Origin: Neptuniibacter sp. UBA6509
Lineage (GTDB): Bacteria; Pseudomonadota; Gammaproteobacteria; Pseudomonadales; Balneatricaceae
Direction: 5' to 3'
Length of the DNA: 63,233 bases
Assembly (NCBI GenBank): GCA_002435145.1
Contig: DJLT01000092.1
Location: forward strand, 4,541-67,773
Shown here in pieces: positions 37,484-51,781 of this stretch; position 1 is the stretch's first letter, and each line of letters opens with the position of its first letter. The translations under genes and the position numbers were made by a program. Below the pieces are notes generated by a model. The model was not told the origin of the DNA. It made no database searches and was given only the letters and a program-made list of their open reading frames with translations.

Positions 37484-38254
37484 TTGATCGATTCTCGTGC
37501 TGTCATTGACCCGTCCGCTAAACTCGCAAGTGATGTAGTCGTTGGCCCGTGGACTCTTATTGGGCCTGATGTAGAGATTGGTGCGGGTACTGTCATTGGC
37601 CCGCATGTCGTTATCAAAGGCCCTACAGTAATCGGTGAGAATAATCGAATTTTTCAATTCGCTTCAGTAGGTGAGGATTGCCAGGACAAAAAGTATGCAG
37701 GTGAGCCGACCAAGCTGATTGTGGGTGATAATAACGTCATTCGTGAAGGTGTAACTATCCACAGGGGAACCGTCCAAGATGCGGGTGTGACCATTGTTGG
37801 TAGTGATAATCTTTTCATGGCTTATGCACATGTGGCGCATGATTGTGTTGTGGGTGATAACGTTATTATGGCGAATAACACCGCAATCGCAGGACATGTA
37901 CATATAGGTGATTGGACTATTTTAGGCGGTTTCACCGCTGTGCATCAGTTTTGCCGTATAGGTGCTCATGTTATGTGCGGTACAAGTACGGTCGTCCTCA
38001 AAGATATACCTGATTATATTATGGCGAATGGAAATACAGCGTCCCCGCATGGTATTAATGTAGAGGGGCTGAAGCGTCGCGGTTTTTCAGCTGATGCAAT
38101 CGCCAATATTCGTCGTGCATATAAAATTATCTACCGCCAGAAATTAACAGTGGCACAGGCAATAACTGCGCTCCAGGCTTTAGCTGCTACTTGTCCTGAA
38201 ATTGATTCCCTTATTCATTCTATAGAGTCATCTAACCGCGGCATTATACGCTAG
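37484..38254 (+). CDS. lpxA: UDP-N-acetylglucosamine O-acyltransferase
   Basis: First step of lipid A synthesis. 256 residues of left-handed beta-helix hexapeptide repeats with the catalytic histidine region MAYAHVAHDCVVGD (about 119-126) and a helical C-terminal domain. The start is TTG (37484), three bases after the fabZ stop; no ATG or GTG fits the family N-terminus MIDSRAVIDPSAK. Translation probably depends on coupling to fabZ. Confidence 0.96.
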   Translation: MIDSRAVIDPSAKLASDVVVGPWTLIGPDVEIGAGTVIGPHVVIKGPTVIGENNRIFQFASVGEDCQDKKYAGEPTKLIVGDNNVIREGVTIHRGTVQDAGVTIVGSDNLFMAYAHVAHDCVVGDNVIMANNTAIAGHVHIGDWTILGGFTAVHQFCRIGAHVMCGTSTVVLKDIPDYIMANGNTASPHGINVEGLKRRGFSADAIANIRRAYKIIYRQKLTVAQAITALQALAATCPEIDSLIHSIESSNRGIIR

Positions 38255-38262
38255 GAGACGCT

Positions 38263-39420
38263 ATGCCTAATCCACTACGCATAGGTATTGTTGCGGGTGA
38301 AGCGTCGGGTGATATCCTTGCTGCGGGTTTAATTCATTCTCTTAAGGCTAGATTCCCTGACCTCGTTTTTGAAGGGATTGGAGGGGAATTGATGATGGCT
38401 GAAGGTTTTCGGTCCCATTATCCTATGGAGCGCCTTTCCGTTATGGGACTCGTTGAAGTGCTTAGCCGTTTGCCTGAACTGCTAGGTATTAGAAAAAAAC
38501 TTACACAATCGTTTATCGATAATCCTCCTGATCTATTCATCGGCGTTGATGCACCTGATTTTACGCTTGCAATGGAGGGACGCTTAAAAAAAGCAGGTAT
38601 TCCCACTGTTCATTATGTAAGCCCTTCCGTGTGGGCTTGGAAACCTAAGCGTATCTTCAAGATTAAAGAAACGACCGATCTTGTTCTTGCTTTACTCCCT
38701 TTTGAGCCTGCATGCTATGAAGAAACTCAGCAGCGAATAGAGTTTGTAGGTCATCCACTAGCGGATCAAATAGCTGAAGATGAAAGCTTGTTTAGTGCTC
38801 GATCATTGTTTGGAATTGATGAGGGTGATCGTGTGCTGGCTATTCTCCCAGGAAGTCGGGGGAGTGAAGTTAAATACCTGGCAGAGCCTTTTTTAATGAC
38901 TGCCAGGTGGTTGCAGGAGCAGGAGCCTAAGCTTGTCTTTGTTTTGCCGGCCGCAAACCAAAAATTATATGACCTGTTGGAATCCTTAATTCAGGATAAG
39001 TTCTCAGATTTAAATATCTGTCTTGTTTTAAAGCAATCTAGACAGGTGCTTGCCGCATCAGATGCGGTGCTAATAGCCTCTGGAACGGCAACGTTGGAAG
39101 CGACATTGTTAAAAAAACCGATGGTGGTCGCTTATAAGATGGCTTCTATTACCGCTGCTATTTATTCTCGGATGCTTCGCTCTAAATATATTTCATTACC
39201 AAATCTGCTCGCTGATGAGATGCTTGTACCGGAAATTTTACAGGATGCAGTTAAACCTGAGGTTATGGGTGAGGCGATATTAAGAGCTTTAAATGATAAA
39301 AAGTATCGACAGTATCTTGAGCAGCGTTATGATGAGATTTATGCTCAAGTGCATCATAATGCTGATGAGCGCGCTGCTGATGCAATTGTTCACTTACTTC
39401 AAGATAAAGGTGTTATCTGA
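38263..39420 (+). CDS. lpxB: Lipid-A-disaccharide synthase
   Basis: Family 19 glycosyltransferase joining UDP-2,3-diacylglucosamine and lipid X. 385 residues with [15 protein letters not shown] at the N-terminus, [11 protein letters not shown] and the nucleotide-binding LPGSRGSEV and [11 protein letters not shown]. Ribosome binding site AGGAGACGCT. The stop overlaps the rnhB start by one base. Confidence 0.97.
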   Translation: MPNPLRIGIVAGEASGDILAAGLIHSLKARFPDLVFEGIGGELMMAEGFRSHYPMERLSVMGLVEVLSRLPELLGIRKKLTQSFIDNPPDLFIGVDAPDFTLAMEGRLKKAGIPTVHYVSPSVWAWKPKRIFKIKETTDLVLALLPFEPACYEETQQRIEFVGHPLADQIAEDESLFSARSLFGIDEGDRVLAILPGSRGSEVKYLAEPFLMTARWLQEQEPKLVFVLPAANQKLYDLLESLIQDKFSDLNICLVLKQSRQVLAASDAVLIASGTATLEATLLKKPMVVAYKMASITAAIYSRMLRSKYISLPNLLADEMLVPEILQDAVKPEVMGEAILRALNDKKYRQYLEQRYDEIYAQVHHNADERAADAIVHLLQDKGVI

Positions 39421-40013
39421 TGCAATTTGCTGCGCTTGATTCAAAACAAATCATAGCGGGTGTTGATGAGGTTGGTCGAGGCCCGTTGGTGGGAAATGTT
39501 GTTGCAGCAGCAGTTGTGCTTGATCCCAATAATCCTATTGAAGGTTTAGCTGATTCAAAAAAGCTCACAGAAAAGCGCCGTAATGCCTTAAATGTTGAGA
39601 TCCTTGAAAAGTCGTTATCTTGGTGTATCGCTTCTGCTACACCTGCTGAAATTGATCAGCTAAATATTCTCCATGCATCTATGTTGGCGATGCAAAGAGC
39701 TATTGAAGGGCTAAAGATAACGCCTGATTTTGCTTATATCGATGGCAATCGGTGCCCTGATTTGAAGTGTGCCAGCGAAGCGGTAGTGAAAGGCGATAGT
39801 AAGATAGCTGAGATTAGTGCCGCTTCAATCATAGCCAAAGTGGCCAGAGACCGTGAAATGAAAGATCTCGATCTGCTGCACCCCGAATATGGTTTTGCAA
39901 AACATAAAGGCTATCCTACAGCTTTGCATTTTGAAGCGTTAGCTAAGTATGGCCCTTTGCCTCAGCATCGACGTAGCTTTAAACCTGTAAAAAAGCTGCT
40001 TGAGCAGTCCTAA
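39420..40013 (+). CDS. rnhB: Ribonuclease HII
   Basis: Cleaves RNA in RNA-DNA hybrids and removes misincorporated ribonucleotides. 197 residues. The catalytic acidic residues are D16-E17 in [12 protein letters not shown], plus the Asp of YIDGNRCP and that of VARDREM. Standard position between lpxB and dnaE; its start shares one base with the lpxB stop (TGATG). Confidence 0.96.
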   Translation: MQFAALDSKQIIAGVDEVGRGPLVGNVVAAAVVLDPNNPIEGLADSKKLTEKRRNALNVEILEKSLSWCIASATPAEIDQLNILHASMLAMQRAIEGLKITPDFAYIDGNRCPDLKCASEAVVKGDSKIAEISAASIIAKVARDREMKDLDLLHPEYGFAKHKGYPTALHFEALAKYGPLPQHRRSFKPVKKLLEQS

Positions 40014-40039
40014 TTTAATCAATATTTTGATCGAGTCCT

Positions 40040-43000
40040 ATGTCTGATCCACAGTTTGTCCATCTTCGTGTACACACAGAATTTTCGTTAGTTGATGGGT
40101 TAGTTCGCGTTAAAGAACTTGTTGCCGCAGCAAAGGCTAATAATATGCCTGCTGTTGCAATGACCGATCAAACTAACTTTTTTGCTCTGATAAAGTTCTA
40201 TAAAGCGGCTACAGCGAACGGTATTAAGCCGATCTGCGGAGCTGATCTTTGGCTGGAAAACCCAGAGGAGCCAGGCGGCGATCCTTATCGGTTAACCTTA
40301 ATAGTTCGTAATGCCGAAGGTTATTTGAACTTAATGGAGCTCATTTCGCAGGCTTACTTTGAAGGTCAGAATATCATTCATGATATGGCTTTGGTTAAGC
40401 GAGAGTGGGTAGCCGAAAAGTCTGCTGGACTGATTGCGCTTTCGGGGGCGAAAAAAGGCGAAATTGGGCATGCAATCTTATCTGAAAATGAGCAGGCTGG
40501 TAGTCTTTTAGAGTATTGGATGGGGGTTTTCCCTAATGCATTTTATTTGGAAGTGCAGCGTACAGGGCGTGCTGGTGATGAGCAGGTTGTGCATGGTTCT
40601 GTTGCGTTAGCTAAACAATACAACTGTCCCGTTGTGGCAACAAACGACGTTATGTTTGTAAGTGCTGATGATTTTGAAGCGCACGAAGTCAGGGTCTGTA
40701 TTAACCAAGGTCGTGCTTTTGAGGATCCTACACGCCCTAAAGATTACAGCGAAGAACAATACTTCCGATCTCAAGAAGAGATGGTCGAGCTCTTCAGTGA
40801 TATACCCTCGGCAGTCAGTAATAGTGTGGAGATTGCTAAACGCTGCAATATTGATATTGAAATAGGAACCTATTACTTACCGAAATACCCTATCCCTGAA
40901 GGGATGTTGATGGATGACTATTTCCGCAAAGTGTCATATGACGGATTAGAAGAAAGATTGGCGATTCTTCTTGATAAAGATGATGCGGAATATGAAGCAA
41001 AGCGTCAGGAGTATATAGACCGTTTAGAGTTTGAGTTAGATATCATTATTCAAATGGGTTTCCCCGGTTATTTCCTTATCGTAATGGACTTCATTATGTG
41101 GGGTAAAGAAAACGGCGTACCGGTTGGGCCGGGGCGTGGTTCAGGTGCCGGCTCTTTGGTCGCTTATGTACAGAAAATTACCGATCTGGACCCATTGGAA
41201 TACGATCTTCTATTTGAGCGATTCTTAAACCCTGAACGTGTATCTATGCCGGATTTCGATATCGATTTCTGTATGGATAACCGTGATAAGGTTATTGATT
41301 ATGTAGCGCGCACTTACGGTCGAGATGCAGTATCCCAGATTGTTACATTCGGTACGATGGCGGCTAAAGCAGTTGTACGTGATGTTGCGCGAGTGCAGGG
41401 GAAACCGTTCGGGCTTGCTGATCGTCTATCAAAACTTATCCCCTTCGAAGTTGGTATTACGCTTAAAAAGGCAATGGAACAGGAGCCTTTATTGAGTGAT
41501 TTTGTGAACTCTAGCGCTGAGGCGCAAGAGATCATGGATATGGCGTATAAGCTTGAAGGTATTACCCGAAATGTAGGTAAGCATGCGGGTGGTGTAGTTA
41601 TCGCACCAACCAAGCTAACAGACTTTTCTGCTACCTACTGTGACGAGGAAGGTAAAGGGGTTGTTACTCAGTTTGATAAAGGTGATGTAGAAGAAGCGGG
41701 CTTGGTTAAGTTCGACTTCTTGGGTTTGCGTACCTTAACAATTATCGATTGGGCGCTTAAGACTGTTAATCGAGTGAGAGCAAAAAATAATGAAGAGCCG
41801 CTTGATATAGCATTAATTGATCTAGAGGATCGTAAAACATTTGATCTTCTACAGTCCGCGGAAACTACAGCTGTTTTCCAGCTGGAATCCAGCGGTATGA
41901 AAGACCTTGTTCGTCGATTGCTGCCCTCTCGTTTTGAGGATATTGTCGCGCTTGTAGCATTGTTCCGTCCGGGGCCTCTGCAATCCGGAATGGTAGATGA
42001 CTTTATTAACCGTAAGCACGGCCGTGCTGAAATGGCATGGCCGCATTCAGATTATCAGTTAGATAGTTTGCAGCCTGTATTGGAGCCAACCTACGGTATC
42101 ATCTTGTATCAAGAGCAGGTTATGCAGATTGCTCAGGTTATGGCGGGCTATACCTTAGGTGGTGCAGATATGCTCCGCCGAGCAATGGGTAAGAAAAAAC
42201 CTGAAGAGATGGCCAAGCAGCGGGCATCCTTTTTGGAAGGGTCTGAAGGTAATGGGATCGATCGGGATTTGGCAGGAAATATCTTCGATCTGGTTGAAAA
42301 ATTTGCAGGTTATGGTTTTAACAAATCTCACTCTGCAGCTTACGCGTTAGTTTCTTATCAGACCGCTTGGCTAAAAACACATTATCCTGCTCCCTTTATG
42401 GCTGCGGTGCTTTCTTCGGATATGCAAAACACGGATAAAGTCGTGATTTTCGTTGAAGAGTGCCGGCAGATGAAAATCCCACCGACGCTACCCGATGTTA
42501 ATAGCGGCGATTTTCTTTTTACCGTCAATGATGAAGGCGAGATCGTATATGGCTTGGGTGCGATTAAAGGGGTGGGTGAAGGTCCGATTGAAGCGATTGT
42601 TGAAGCGCGCTCATCCGGAGAAGAGTTTAAAGATATCTTCGATTTCTGTGAGCGGGTAGGCGCTAAAAAGTTAAACAAAAGAGTGCTTGAAGCGCTTGTG
42701 CGTTCAGGGGCTTTGGATAAACTTGGCGCTGAACGTGCCGTGCTTTGGAAGGCGATCCCTGATGCACTTCAAGCGGCAGATCAATCGGCTAAAAACCAAG
42801 ATGCAGGCATGTTTGATATGTTTGGTGAGGTTGAGGCTGAGTCAGGTCGCTGCCCTTACGAGGATTATAAAGGGATACGCCCTTGGACTGACAAAGAGCG
42901 TCTTACAGGTGAAAGAGATACATTAGGTTTATATCTGACAGGTCACCCTATCGATGAATATGAATCTGAATTAAAGCATTTCATTAGTAAACGTATCGTT

Positions 43001-43531
43001 GAATTACAGCCTGCTCGTGGTCAGATGCAGAAAATGGCTGGGTTGGTTGTGGAAATTCGTTTAAAGAAAACGAAGAAAGGGGATAATCTCTGTTTTGTGA
43101 CCCTAGATGATCGTAGTGCTCGTATTGATGTGACATTGTTTGGCGATACCTATGATGATGTTAGAGAGATGATTCAGAAAGATACGGTGCTGATTGTTGA
43201 AGGTGAAGTCGCAGAAGATCATTTCTCGGGCGGTATGAAGGTGAGGGTTAGTAAAGTGCTTACTATTCCTCTAGCTCGGGCACAGTATGCAAGGGGTGTT
43301 CAAGTTGTTGCGGATGAAAGTCATTTTAAAGGGCGGAAACTAAAAGAGTTTGAAGGGCTTCTCAATAATTATAAGTTGGGAGGGGCTCTGCCGATAAAAG
43401 TTAAATACCAAAGAGAAGATGCTGAGGCCATTTTGACCTTAGGGGATGACTGGCTTGTGCAGGCTAATGATGAGTTATTGATCGATTTAATGGACCGTTT
43501 TGGTCATGATGCGGTCTCTTTGACGTACTAG
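40040..43531 (+). CDS. dnaE: DNA polymerase III alpha subunit
   Basis: Replicative polymerase of 1163 residues, normal length. N-terminal PHP domain (HLRVHTEFSLVDG), palm with catalytic aspartates in PDFDIDFCMDNRD, GPGRGSGAGSLVAY, the fingers, a tandem HhH domain, the beta-clamp-binding region and a C-terminal OB fold (VEIRLKKTKKGDNLCFVTLDD). The psi subunit of the same holoenzyme is proposed at 9634-10563. Confidence 0.98.
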   Translation: MSDPQFVHLRVHTEFSLVDGLVRVKELVAAAKANNMPAVAMTDQTNFFALIKFYKAATANGIKPICGADLWLENPEEPGGDPYRLTLIVRNAEGYLNLMELISQAYFEGQNIIHDMALVKREWVAEKSAGLIALSGAKKGEIGHAILSENEQAGSLLEYWMGVFPNAFYLEVQRTGRAGDEQVVHGSVALAKQYNCPVVATNDVMFVSADDFEAHEVRVCINQGRAFEDPTRPKDYSEEQYFRSQEEMVELFSDIPSAVSNSVEIAKRCNIDIEIGTYYLPKYPIPEGMLMDDYFRKVSYDGLEERLAILLDKDDAEYEAKRQEYIDRLEFELDIIIQMGFPGYFLIVMDFIMWGKENGVPVGPGRGSGAGSLVAYVQKITDLDPLEYDLLFERFLNPERVSMPDFDIDFCMDNRDKVIDYVARTYGRDAVSQIVTFGTMAAKAVVRDVARVQGKPFGLADRLSKLIPFEVGITLKKAMEQEPLLSDFVNSSAEAQEIMDMAYKLEGITRNVGKHAGGVVIAPTKLTDFSATYCDEEGKGVVTQFDKGDVEEAGLVKFDFLGLRTLTIIDWALKTVNRVRAKNNEEPLDIALIDLEDRKTFDLLQSAETTAVFQLESSGMKDLVRRLLPSRFEDIVALVALFRPGPLQSGMVDDFINRKHGRAEMAWPHSDYQLDSLQPVLEPTYGIILYQEQVMQIAQVMAGYTLGGADMLRRAMGKKKPEEMAKQRASFLEGSEGNGIDRDLAGNIFDLVEKFAGYGFNKSHSAAYALVSYQTAWLKTHYPAPFMAAVLSSDMQNTDKVVIFVEECRQMKIPPTLPDVNSGDFLFTVNDEGEIVYGLGAIKGVGEGPIEAIVEARSSGEEFKDIFDFCERVGAKKLNKRVLEALVRSGALDKLGAERAVLWKAIPDALQAADQSAKNQDAGMFDMFGEVEAESGRCPYEDYKGIRPWTDKERLTGERDTLGLYLTGHPIDEYESELKHFISKRIVELQPARGQMQKMAGLVVEIRLKKTKKGDNLCFVTLDDRSARIDVTLFGDTYDDVREMIQKDTVLIVEGEVAEDHFSGGMKVRVSKVLTIPLARAQYARGVQVVADESHFKGRKLKEFEGLLNNYKLGGALPIKVKYQREDAEAILTLGDDWLVQANDELLIDLMDRFGHDAVSLTY

Positions 43532-43598
43532 GACTGGTCCTTGGTGGCTCAAAAAGGTACACTTTGGGCAATTTTTCACTTAAGAATAGATGAGTCAT

Positions 43599-44561
43599 AT
43601 GAATCCGAACTATCTGGATTTTGAACAGCCGATCGCTGAGCTGCAGGCAAAAATTGAAGAGCTACGTCTAGTTGGAGATGATACAGCTGAATTAAATATC
43701 TCCGAAGAGATCTCGCGTCTGGAAGGTAAAAGCCGTTCCTTAACTGAATCTATATTTTCTGATCTATCTGCATGGCAGGTATCTCAGTTAGCGCGCCATC
43801 CTCAGCGTCCTTATACGCTGGATTACATTGAGTATATCTTTGATGAATTTGATGAAATCCACGGTGATCGTCATTTTGCTGATGATCAAGCAATCGTAGG
43901 TGGTGTCGCTCGTTTAGATGAGATGCCAGTTATGGTTATTGGTCATCAAAAAGGACGTGGTGTGCGTGAGCGTCAGCAGCGTAACTTCGGTATGCCTCGC
44001 CCTGAAGGATATCGCAAAGCGCTACGCATGATGGAAATGGCTGAACGTTTTAAGATGCCAATCATGACGTTTATCGATACGCCAGGTGCTTACCCTGGTA
44101 TTGATGCTGAAGAGCGTGGCCAATCAGAAGCGATCGCTTTCAATCTGGCAAAAATGTCGCAGTTGAAAACGCCAATTATCTCCACTGTTATCGGTGAAGG
44201 TGGTTCCGGTGGTGCCTTAGCTATTGGTGTATGTGATGAATTAATGATGATGAGTTATTCAACTTATTCCGTTATTTCACCTGAAGGTTGTGCTTCCATT
44301 CTATGGAAAAGTGCTGATCGTGCTGCTGATGCTGCAAAAGCGATGGGTATTACTTCTGATCGTTTACATCAATTAGGCTTGGTGGATCAGATCATCAGTG
44401 AGCCTCTTGGTGGTGCTCATCGTGATCCAGCACTTACCGCGGCTAATCTAAAGAGACATTTGCTTGAGGTTGTGGGCAAGCTAAATGACTTACCGATTGA
44501 TGAATTGCTTGAAAGGCGCTATCAGCGTTTGATGGCTTATGGTTTCGGCGGTGAAGAGTAA
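43599..44561 (+). CDS. accA: Acetyl-CoA carboxylase carboxyltransferase subunit alpha
   Basis: Carboxyltransferase alpha subunit that helps form malonyl-CoA. 320 residues from ATG 43599 ([16 protein letters not shown]), which matches the pseudomonad N-terminus; an ATG three codons earlier (43590) is also possible. The crotonase-like fold shows [27 protein letters not shown] and [12 protein letters not shown]. Its 3' end overlaps tilS by 23 bases. Confidence 0.96.
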   Translation: MNPNYLDFEQPIAELQAKIEELRLVGDDTAELNISEEISRLEGKSRSLTESIFSDLSAWQVSQLARHPQRPYTLDYIEYIFDEFDEIHGDRHFADDQAIVGGVARLDEMPVMVIGHQKGRGVRERQQRNFGMPRPEGYRKALRMMEMAERFKMPIMTFIDTPGAYPGIDAEERGQSEAIAFNLAKMSQLKTPIISTVIGEGGSGGALAIGVCDELMMMSYSTYSVISPEGCASILWKSADRAADAAKAMGITSDRLHQLGLVDQIISEPLGGAHRDPALTAANLKRHLLEVVGKLNDLPIDELLERRYQRLMAYGFGGEE

Positions 44562-45882
44562 CCCGGAAGGGGTTGCAGCTTTACAAAAATGTGAGCGCCA
44601 GTTTTGTTGTGCGCTCTCATCTTTTCTTTCAGAAAATCCGCATGTTAAACGTTGGGTTATTGCTCATAGCGGTGGTCTCGACTCTCAGCTGTTATTGCAT
44701 TTAGCGGCTAAAAGAATTCCCTCTACCTCCCTGTTAGTTCTACATATCAATCATCACTTGCAGGCCTCCTCTGGGCGGTGGGCTGAATTTTCCTTAACGC
44801 AATCACGTCAGTTATCTTTGCATCATCAATCAATAGATGTATATCCAGCAAGCCAGTCAGAAAACTCTGCGAGAGAAGCAAGGTATGCAGCGTTTGAAGA
44901 AGTGATTGAGTCTGGGGATTGTCTGTTAATGGGGCATCATGCGGATGATCAGGCTGAAACTGTGCTTTTTAGAATGCTGCGTGGTTCCGGGTTGGCAGGC
45001 ATGTCTGGAATTACCCCGAGTCGTACCCTCGGGCAAGGATATTTGTTGCGCCCTTTGTTGCAATTAAGCCGTCTTGATTTAGAGAGGGCGGTCAGTGAGT
45101 CAGGTATTGAATTTATTGATGATCCGAGCAATGTAGATGAGAATTATGATCGAAATTATCTGCGTCATCAAATAATACCCGTTCTGAAAAAACGTTGGCC
45201 TAATATGCTGGAACGCTGGGAAAAGAATGCCCAGCTTTTTTCTCAATCTAATCAGCTCTTAGAGAGTTATTTGGATGCAGATTTATCTGGTCTGGTTGAT
45301 GAGCAACGACTCTGTTTGGATATTGAAAGGCTCCTTCAGTTCGACGAGTTAAGAGGTTTTGCTCTTTTACGGCATTGGTTGTATAAAAAAACCAAAATGC
45401 GTGCCAATCAAAAGCAGCTCGAAACTATTTTTTCTGATGTTCTGAAGGCTCAATTAGATGCGAATCCTATTTATCGTATTGGCCAGTACGACCTTCGCCG
45501 CTTTCTCGGGCAGCTCTATATCGTTAAGCCCCGAGAGTTGGTTGGGGATGATTGTAAAAGTGAAGCACAGATATCTGGTGTAGGCGAGTATCGTTTACCA
45601 GGTGGATTGCTGACAGTTCGGAGCGCTTCTTTAGGAATAAAAGAGAGCGCGGGTCTAATGGTGAGATATAGGCAGGGGGGCGAGCGTTGTCGGCCTGCGG
45701 GTAAAAAGCACTCCATGTTGGTTAAAAAATTGTTGCAAGAGGCCGCGGTACCTACTTGGTTAAGAGAGCATTGGCCCTTGCTATATATGGGTGAAGAGTT
45801 GGTTGCTGTGCCTGGAATTTGCATTTGTGAAGGGTGGTATACAGAAAAGTCGGGATTTTCTCTTTTATGGCACCCATTTTAA
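44539..45882 (+). CDS. tilS: tRNA(Ile)-lysidine synthase
   Basis: Converts C34 of the minor tRNA-Ile to lysidine, changing it to AUA decoding. 447 residues. The ATP-pyrophosphatase PP-loop [26 protein letters not shown] and [16 protein letters not shown] are conserved, followed by the TilS C-terminal domains. The start is uncertain: ATG 44539 or GTG 44551, both inside accA. accA-tilS is a common pair. Confidence 0.95.
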   Translation: MVSAVKSNPEGVAALQKCERQFCCALSSFLSENPHVKRWVIAHSGGLDSQLLLHLAAKRIPSTSLLVLHINHHLQASSGRWAEFSLTQSRQLSLHHQSIDVYPASQSENSAREARYAAFEEVIESGDCLLMGHHADDQAETVLFRMLRGSGLAGMSGITPSRTLGQGYLLRPLLQLSRLDLERAVSESGIEFIDDPSNVDENYDRNYLRHQIIPVLKKRWPNMLERWEKNAQLFSQSNQLLESYLDADLSGLVDEQRLCLDIERLLQFDELRGFALLRHWLYKKTKMRANQKQLETIFSDVLKAQLDANPIYRIGQYDLRRFLGQLYIVKPRELVGDDCKSEAQISGVGEYRLPGGLLTVRSASLGIKESAGLMVRYRQGGERCRPAGKKHSMLVKKLLQEAAVPTWLREHWPLLYMGEELVAVPGICICEGWYTEKSGFSLLWHPF

Positions 45883-45892
45883 TTGTCTGATT

Positions 45893-47595
<1,703 letters not shown>

Positions 47596-47621
47596 GACAA
47601 TATTTATGGAATGGGGGTTAA

Positions 47622-48953
<1,332 letters not shown>

Positions 48954-48982
48954 GCGTAGTCTGTTGATCAATAGTCTGATAT

Positions 48983-49010
48983 AAAAAGGGGGCATCTGCC
49001 CTCTTTTTTT
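48983..49010 (+). terminator. Terminator after eno
   Basis: AAAAGGGGGCA / TGCCCTCTTTTTTT imperfect GC stem with a two-base apex and T-run, 30 bases after eno. It lies 16 bases before ftsB, so ftsB depends on readthrough or a promoter inside this region. Confidence 0.8.
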
Positions 49011-49025
49011 GCGTATAGAATCTCT

Positions 49026-49313
49026 ATGTATCGTTGGTTAATTGCATTGCTGATCGTACTTTTCTTTGGACTGCAATATAGATTGTGGTTTGGGGAAAAT
49101 AGTGTGCGTGATATTTGGGATTTGGATGCGAAAATTGAGTTACAGAAAACAATTAACAAAGAACTCAGTCAACGAAATAGTGAGTTAGAAGCAGAGGTGC
49201 AGGATCTTAAAAAAGGTTATGCAGCTTTGGAAGAAAGAGCCCGAAGTGAGTTGGGTATGATTCGTAAAGGTGAGACCTTTTTTCAATTGGTTGAACCAGT
49301 AGATGAGAATTAA
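49026..49313 (+). CDS. ftsB: Cell division protein FtsB
   Basis: Small bitopic divisome protein that joins FtsL and FtsQ. 95 residues: short cytoplasmic N-terminus, one transmembrane helix (about 4-20, WLIALLIVLFFGLQY), then a periplasmic coiled coil with heptads (about 35-70) and the GAARSELG-like EERARSELGMI. In relatives it is followed by ispD-ispF; here truD starts 5 bases after its stop. Confidence 0.95.
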   Translation: MYRWLIALLIVLFFGLQYRLWFGENSVRDIWDLDAKIELQKTINKELSQRNSELEAEVQDLKKGYAALEERARSELGMIRKGETFFQLVEPVDEN

Positions 49314-49318
49314 GTAGC

Positions 49319-50353
49319 GTGACCAATCTTCCTATCGATTTTACATACCTGCATGACACCCCTAAATGTGAAGCGCTTATACGTTCATGCCCAGAAGACT
49401 TTCAAGTTATTGAACAATTAGGTTTTGAGCCAGAAGGGCAAGGTGAGCATGTTTTTCTATATATCCGTAAACGGGGTGAAAATACTGATTGGGTTGCTAG
49501 ACAGCTAGCTAATTTTGCCCAGATTAGTCCTCGTGATGTCAGTTATGCGGGTAAGAAGGATCGTCATGCTGTGACTGAACAGTGGTTTTGCGTTAAATTT
49601 CCGATTAAGAGAAATCTAAATTGGAAGCTCTTTGGTGGCGATAGTGTTGAGGTCTTGAAGGCGGTGCGTCATCCTCGAAAATTACGCTTAGGTACCTTAA
49701 AAGGGAATACGTTTAAGCTTCGATTACGTCAGGTTTCTGACATGGATGAATTGAAGGCACGTGTAGAGCTCGTATCAAAAACTGGAGTACCGAATTACTT
49801 TGGTGAACAACGCTTTGGACATGACTACGGGAATCTATATAAAGGGATCTCTCTTTTAAAAGGAGAGTTGCAAGAGAGGCAGAGAAACAAAAAGGGTATC
49901 TATATCTCTGCTGTACGCTCATGGTTGTTTAACCAATTGTTATCATCACGGATTAAGCTAGAGCTATGGAATGGGCTATTAGACGGTGATGCTTTGATGA
50001 TCTCAGGAAGCCAGAGCTGTTTTGTTGAAGAGCAGGCTGATAACGAGCTGCGGGAAAGATTTAGTTGTGGTGCTCTTACCTTGACGGGGCCTTTATGGGG
50101 GCGTGGGGATATGATGCCCACTGGGGTCGCTGAAAAGTGGGAGCGAGATCAGTTATCTGTTTGGTCTGATATTTCTGATCTATTAGAGAATGTAAGCTTA
50201 AAGCAGGAGCGCAGAGCGTTAAAGCTTCAACCTGAGGATTTAAGCGTGGAATCTATCAGTGATACGGAGTGCTGGCTTGAATTTGGCTTAACTTCAGGCT
50301 CGTTTGCTACAAGTGTACTTAGAGAGTTATGTATAACGTCTGTCCCAGAGTAA
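49319..50353 (+). CDS. truD: tRNA pseudouridine(13) synthase
   Basis: Makes pseudouridine 13 in tRNA-Glu. 344 residues with a GTG start. The catalytic Asp is in SYAGKKDRHAVTEQWF, with the N-terminal RSCPEDFQVIEQLGF, NYFGEQRFGHDYGN and a TRUD insertion domain. Located between ftsB and surE, the place usually occupied by ispD-ispF-truD. Confidence 0.95.
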   Translation: MTNLPIDFTYLHDTPKCEALIRSCPEDFQVIEQLGFEPEGQGEHVFLYIRKRGENTDWVARQLANFAQISPRDVSYAGKKDRHAVTEQWFCVKFPIKRNLNWKLFGGDSVEVLKAVRHPRKLRLGTLKGNTFKLRLRQVSDMDELKARVELVSKTGVPNYFGEQRFGHDYGNLYKGISLLKGELQERQRNKKGIYISAVRSWLFNQLLSSRIKLELWNGLLDGDALMISGSQSCFVEEQADNELRERFSCGALTLTGPLWGRGDMMPTGVAEKWERDQLSVWSDISDLLENVSLKQERRALKLQPEDLSVESISDTECWLEFGLTSGSFATSVLRELCITSVPE

Positions 50354-50357
50354 CCAG

Positions 50358-51107
50358 ATGAAAATATTAATTTCAAATGATGATGGTGTATTTGCACCGG
50401 GCCTAGCTGCTTTAGCAAAATCTCTTGCCGAGCTTGGTGAGGTGCTGGTGGTGGCACCTGATAGAAATCGCAGCGCAGCGAGCAATTCTTTAACCTTGGA
50501 TCGACCTCTAGAAATCTTTCAGCATGAAAATGGTTTCTATAGTGTTAATGGTACTCCGACGGATTGTGTTCATATTGGTGGATCCGGAGTCTTAGGTAGG
50601 GTGCCGGACATTGTTGTATCCGGTATTAATGCTGGGCCTAATTTGGGCGATGATGTTATTTACTCGGGAACGGTTGCGGCGGCGATGGAGGGACGCCACT
50701 TTCGATATCCTGCGATTGCCCTTTCTTCCGGTAGTTTTAATCCTCAGTCTTATGAGAGTGCGGCGCTGATTGCTAAAGATATAGTTAAAAATATTACAAA
50801 GCTAAATGTGGCCCCCCGGACTATTTTGAATATAAATGTGCCTGATTGCGAGATGAGTGAATTTCAGGGTATTCATGTCACTCGTTTAGGTCATCGTTCC
50901 TCTGCAGATAAGCCCCTACCAACGAAAGATCCGCGTGGTAAAGTACGCTACTGGGTTGCGGGTGCTGGTATTGCAGCGGACAGGGAACCTGGTACTGACT
51001 TTTATGCGCTAGATGAGCGTTGTGTTTCTATTACCCCATTGCATGTTGATATGACTGAGTACTCAGGTATGGATAATGTGGGTGATTGGTTGGAGAGTAG
51101 TTTTTGA
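50358..51107 (+). CDS. surE: 5'/3'-nucleotidase SurE
   Basis: Survival protein; metal-dependent phosphatase on nucleoside monophosphates and short polyphosphate. 249 residues, with the metal-binding [10 protein letters not shown] at the N-terminus, [24 protein letters not shown] and [25 protein letters not shown]. Starts four bases after truD and overlaps the extended pcm frame. Confidence 0.97.
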   Translation: MKILISNDDGVFAPGLAALAKSLAELGEVLVVAPDRNRSAASNSLTLDRPLEIFQHENGFYSVNGTPTDCVHIGGSGVLGRVPDIVVSGINAGPNLGDDVIYSGTVAAAMEGRHFRYPAIALSSGSFNPQSYESAALIAKDIVKNITKLNVAPRTILNINVPDCEMSEFQGIHVTRLGHRSSADKPLPTKDPRGKVRYWVAGAGIAADREPGTDFYALDERCVSITPLHVDMTEYSGMDNVGDWLESSF

Positions 51108-51133
51108 AAGATCAGCATTTACGCGGAATTGGA

Positions 51134-51772
51134 ATGACTTCGCAGCGTACTCGAGACCGGCTTATTAATCGGTTGCGGGATCAAGGTATTAGTGATGAAC
51201 GTTTGCTTGATGTTCTGCGTCAGACTCCTAGGCATATTTTTATAGATGAGGCGCTTTCTCATCGAGCCTATGAGGATACCGCTTTACCTATAGGGTTTAA
51301 CCAAACGATCTCTCAGCCTTTTATTGTTGCTAGGATGACAGAAGCATTGCTATCTGAGGGGCCATTATCTCGAGTGCTTGAGGTGGGAACCGGTTCAGGT
51401 TACCAAACGTCAATACTCGCTCCGTTAGTAGATGAGCTGTTCAGTGTCGAACGTATACGTCCTTTGCAGGAGAAAGCGCGCGAACGTTTAAAGTTACTCG
51501 GTTTAAAGAATGTGCACTTGAAACATACAGATGGTGGTATGGGGTGGTCATCTAAGGCGCCATTTGATGGTATTCTTGCTGCCTGCGCACCTGAAGAAGT
51601 GCCAGAAGAACTAAAGCAGCAGTTGGCTATTGGTGGACGTTTAATCATTCCTGTAGGTGGCAGCGAAAATCAAGAACTGAAGTTGGTTATAAGAGAATCC
51701 GAGAGTGATTTTTCGACTGAAGTGCTTGAATGTGTCAAATTTGTTCCATTGTTAAGCGGTACAGTACGTTAG
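51134..51772 (+). CDS. pcm: Protein-L-isoaspartate O-methyltransferase
   Basis: Repairs isoaspartyl damage in proteins with S-adenosylmethionine. 212 residues from ATG 51134 ([18 protein letters not shown]), matching the pseudomonad N-terminus; the open frame begins at a TTG 30 bases earlier that overlaps surE. SAM-binding [16 protein letters not shown] and [23 protein letters not shown] are conserved. surE-pcm-nlpD-rpoS is the classic cluster. Confidence 0.95.
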   Translation: MTSQRTRDRLINRLRDQGISDERLLDVLRQTPRHIFIDEALSHRAYEDTALPIGFNQTISQPFIVARMTEALLSEGPLSRVLEVGTGSGYQTSILAPLVDELFSVERIRPLQEKARERLKLLGLKNVHLKHTDGGMGWSSKAPFDGILAACAPEEVPEELKQQLAIGGRLIIPVGGSENQELKLVIRESESDFSTEVLECVKFVPLLSGTVR

Positions 51773-51781
51773 GGAGTTTTA

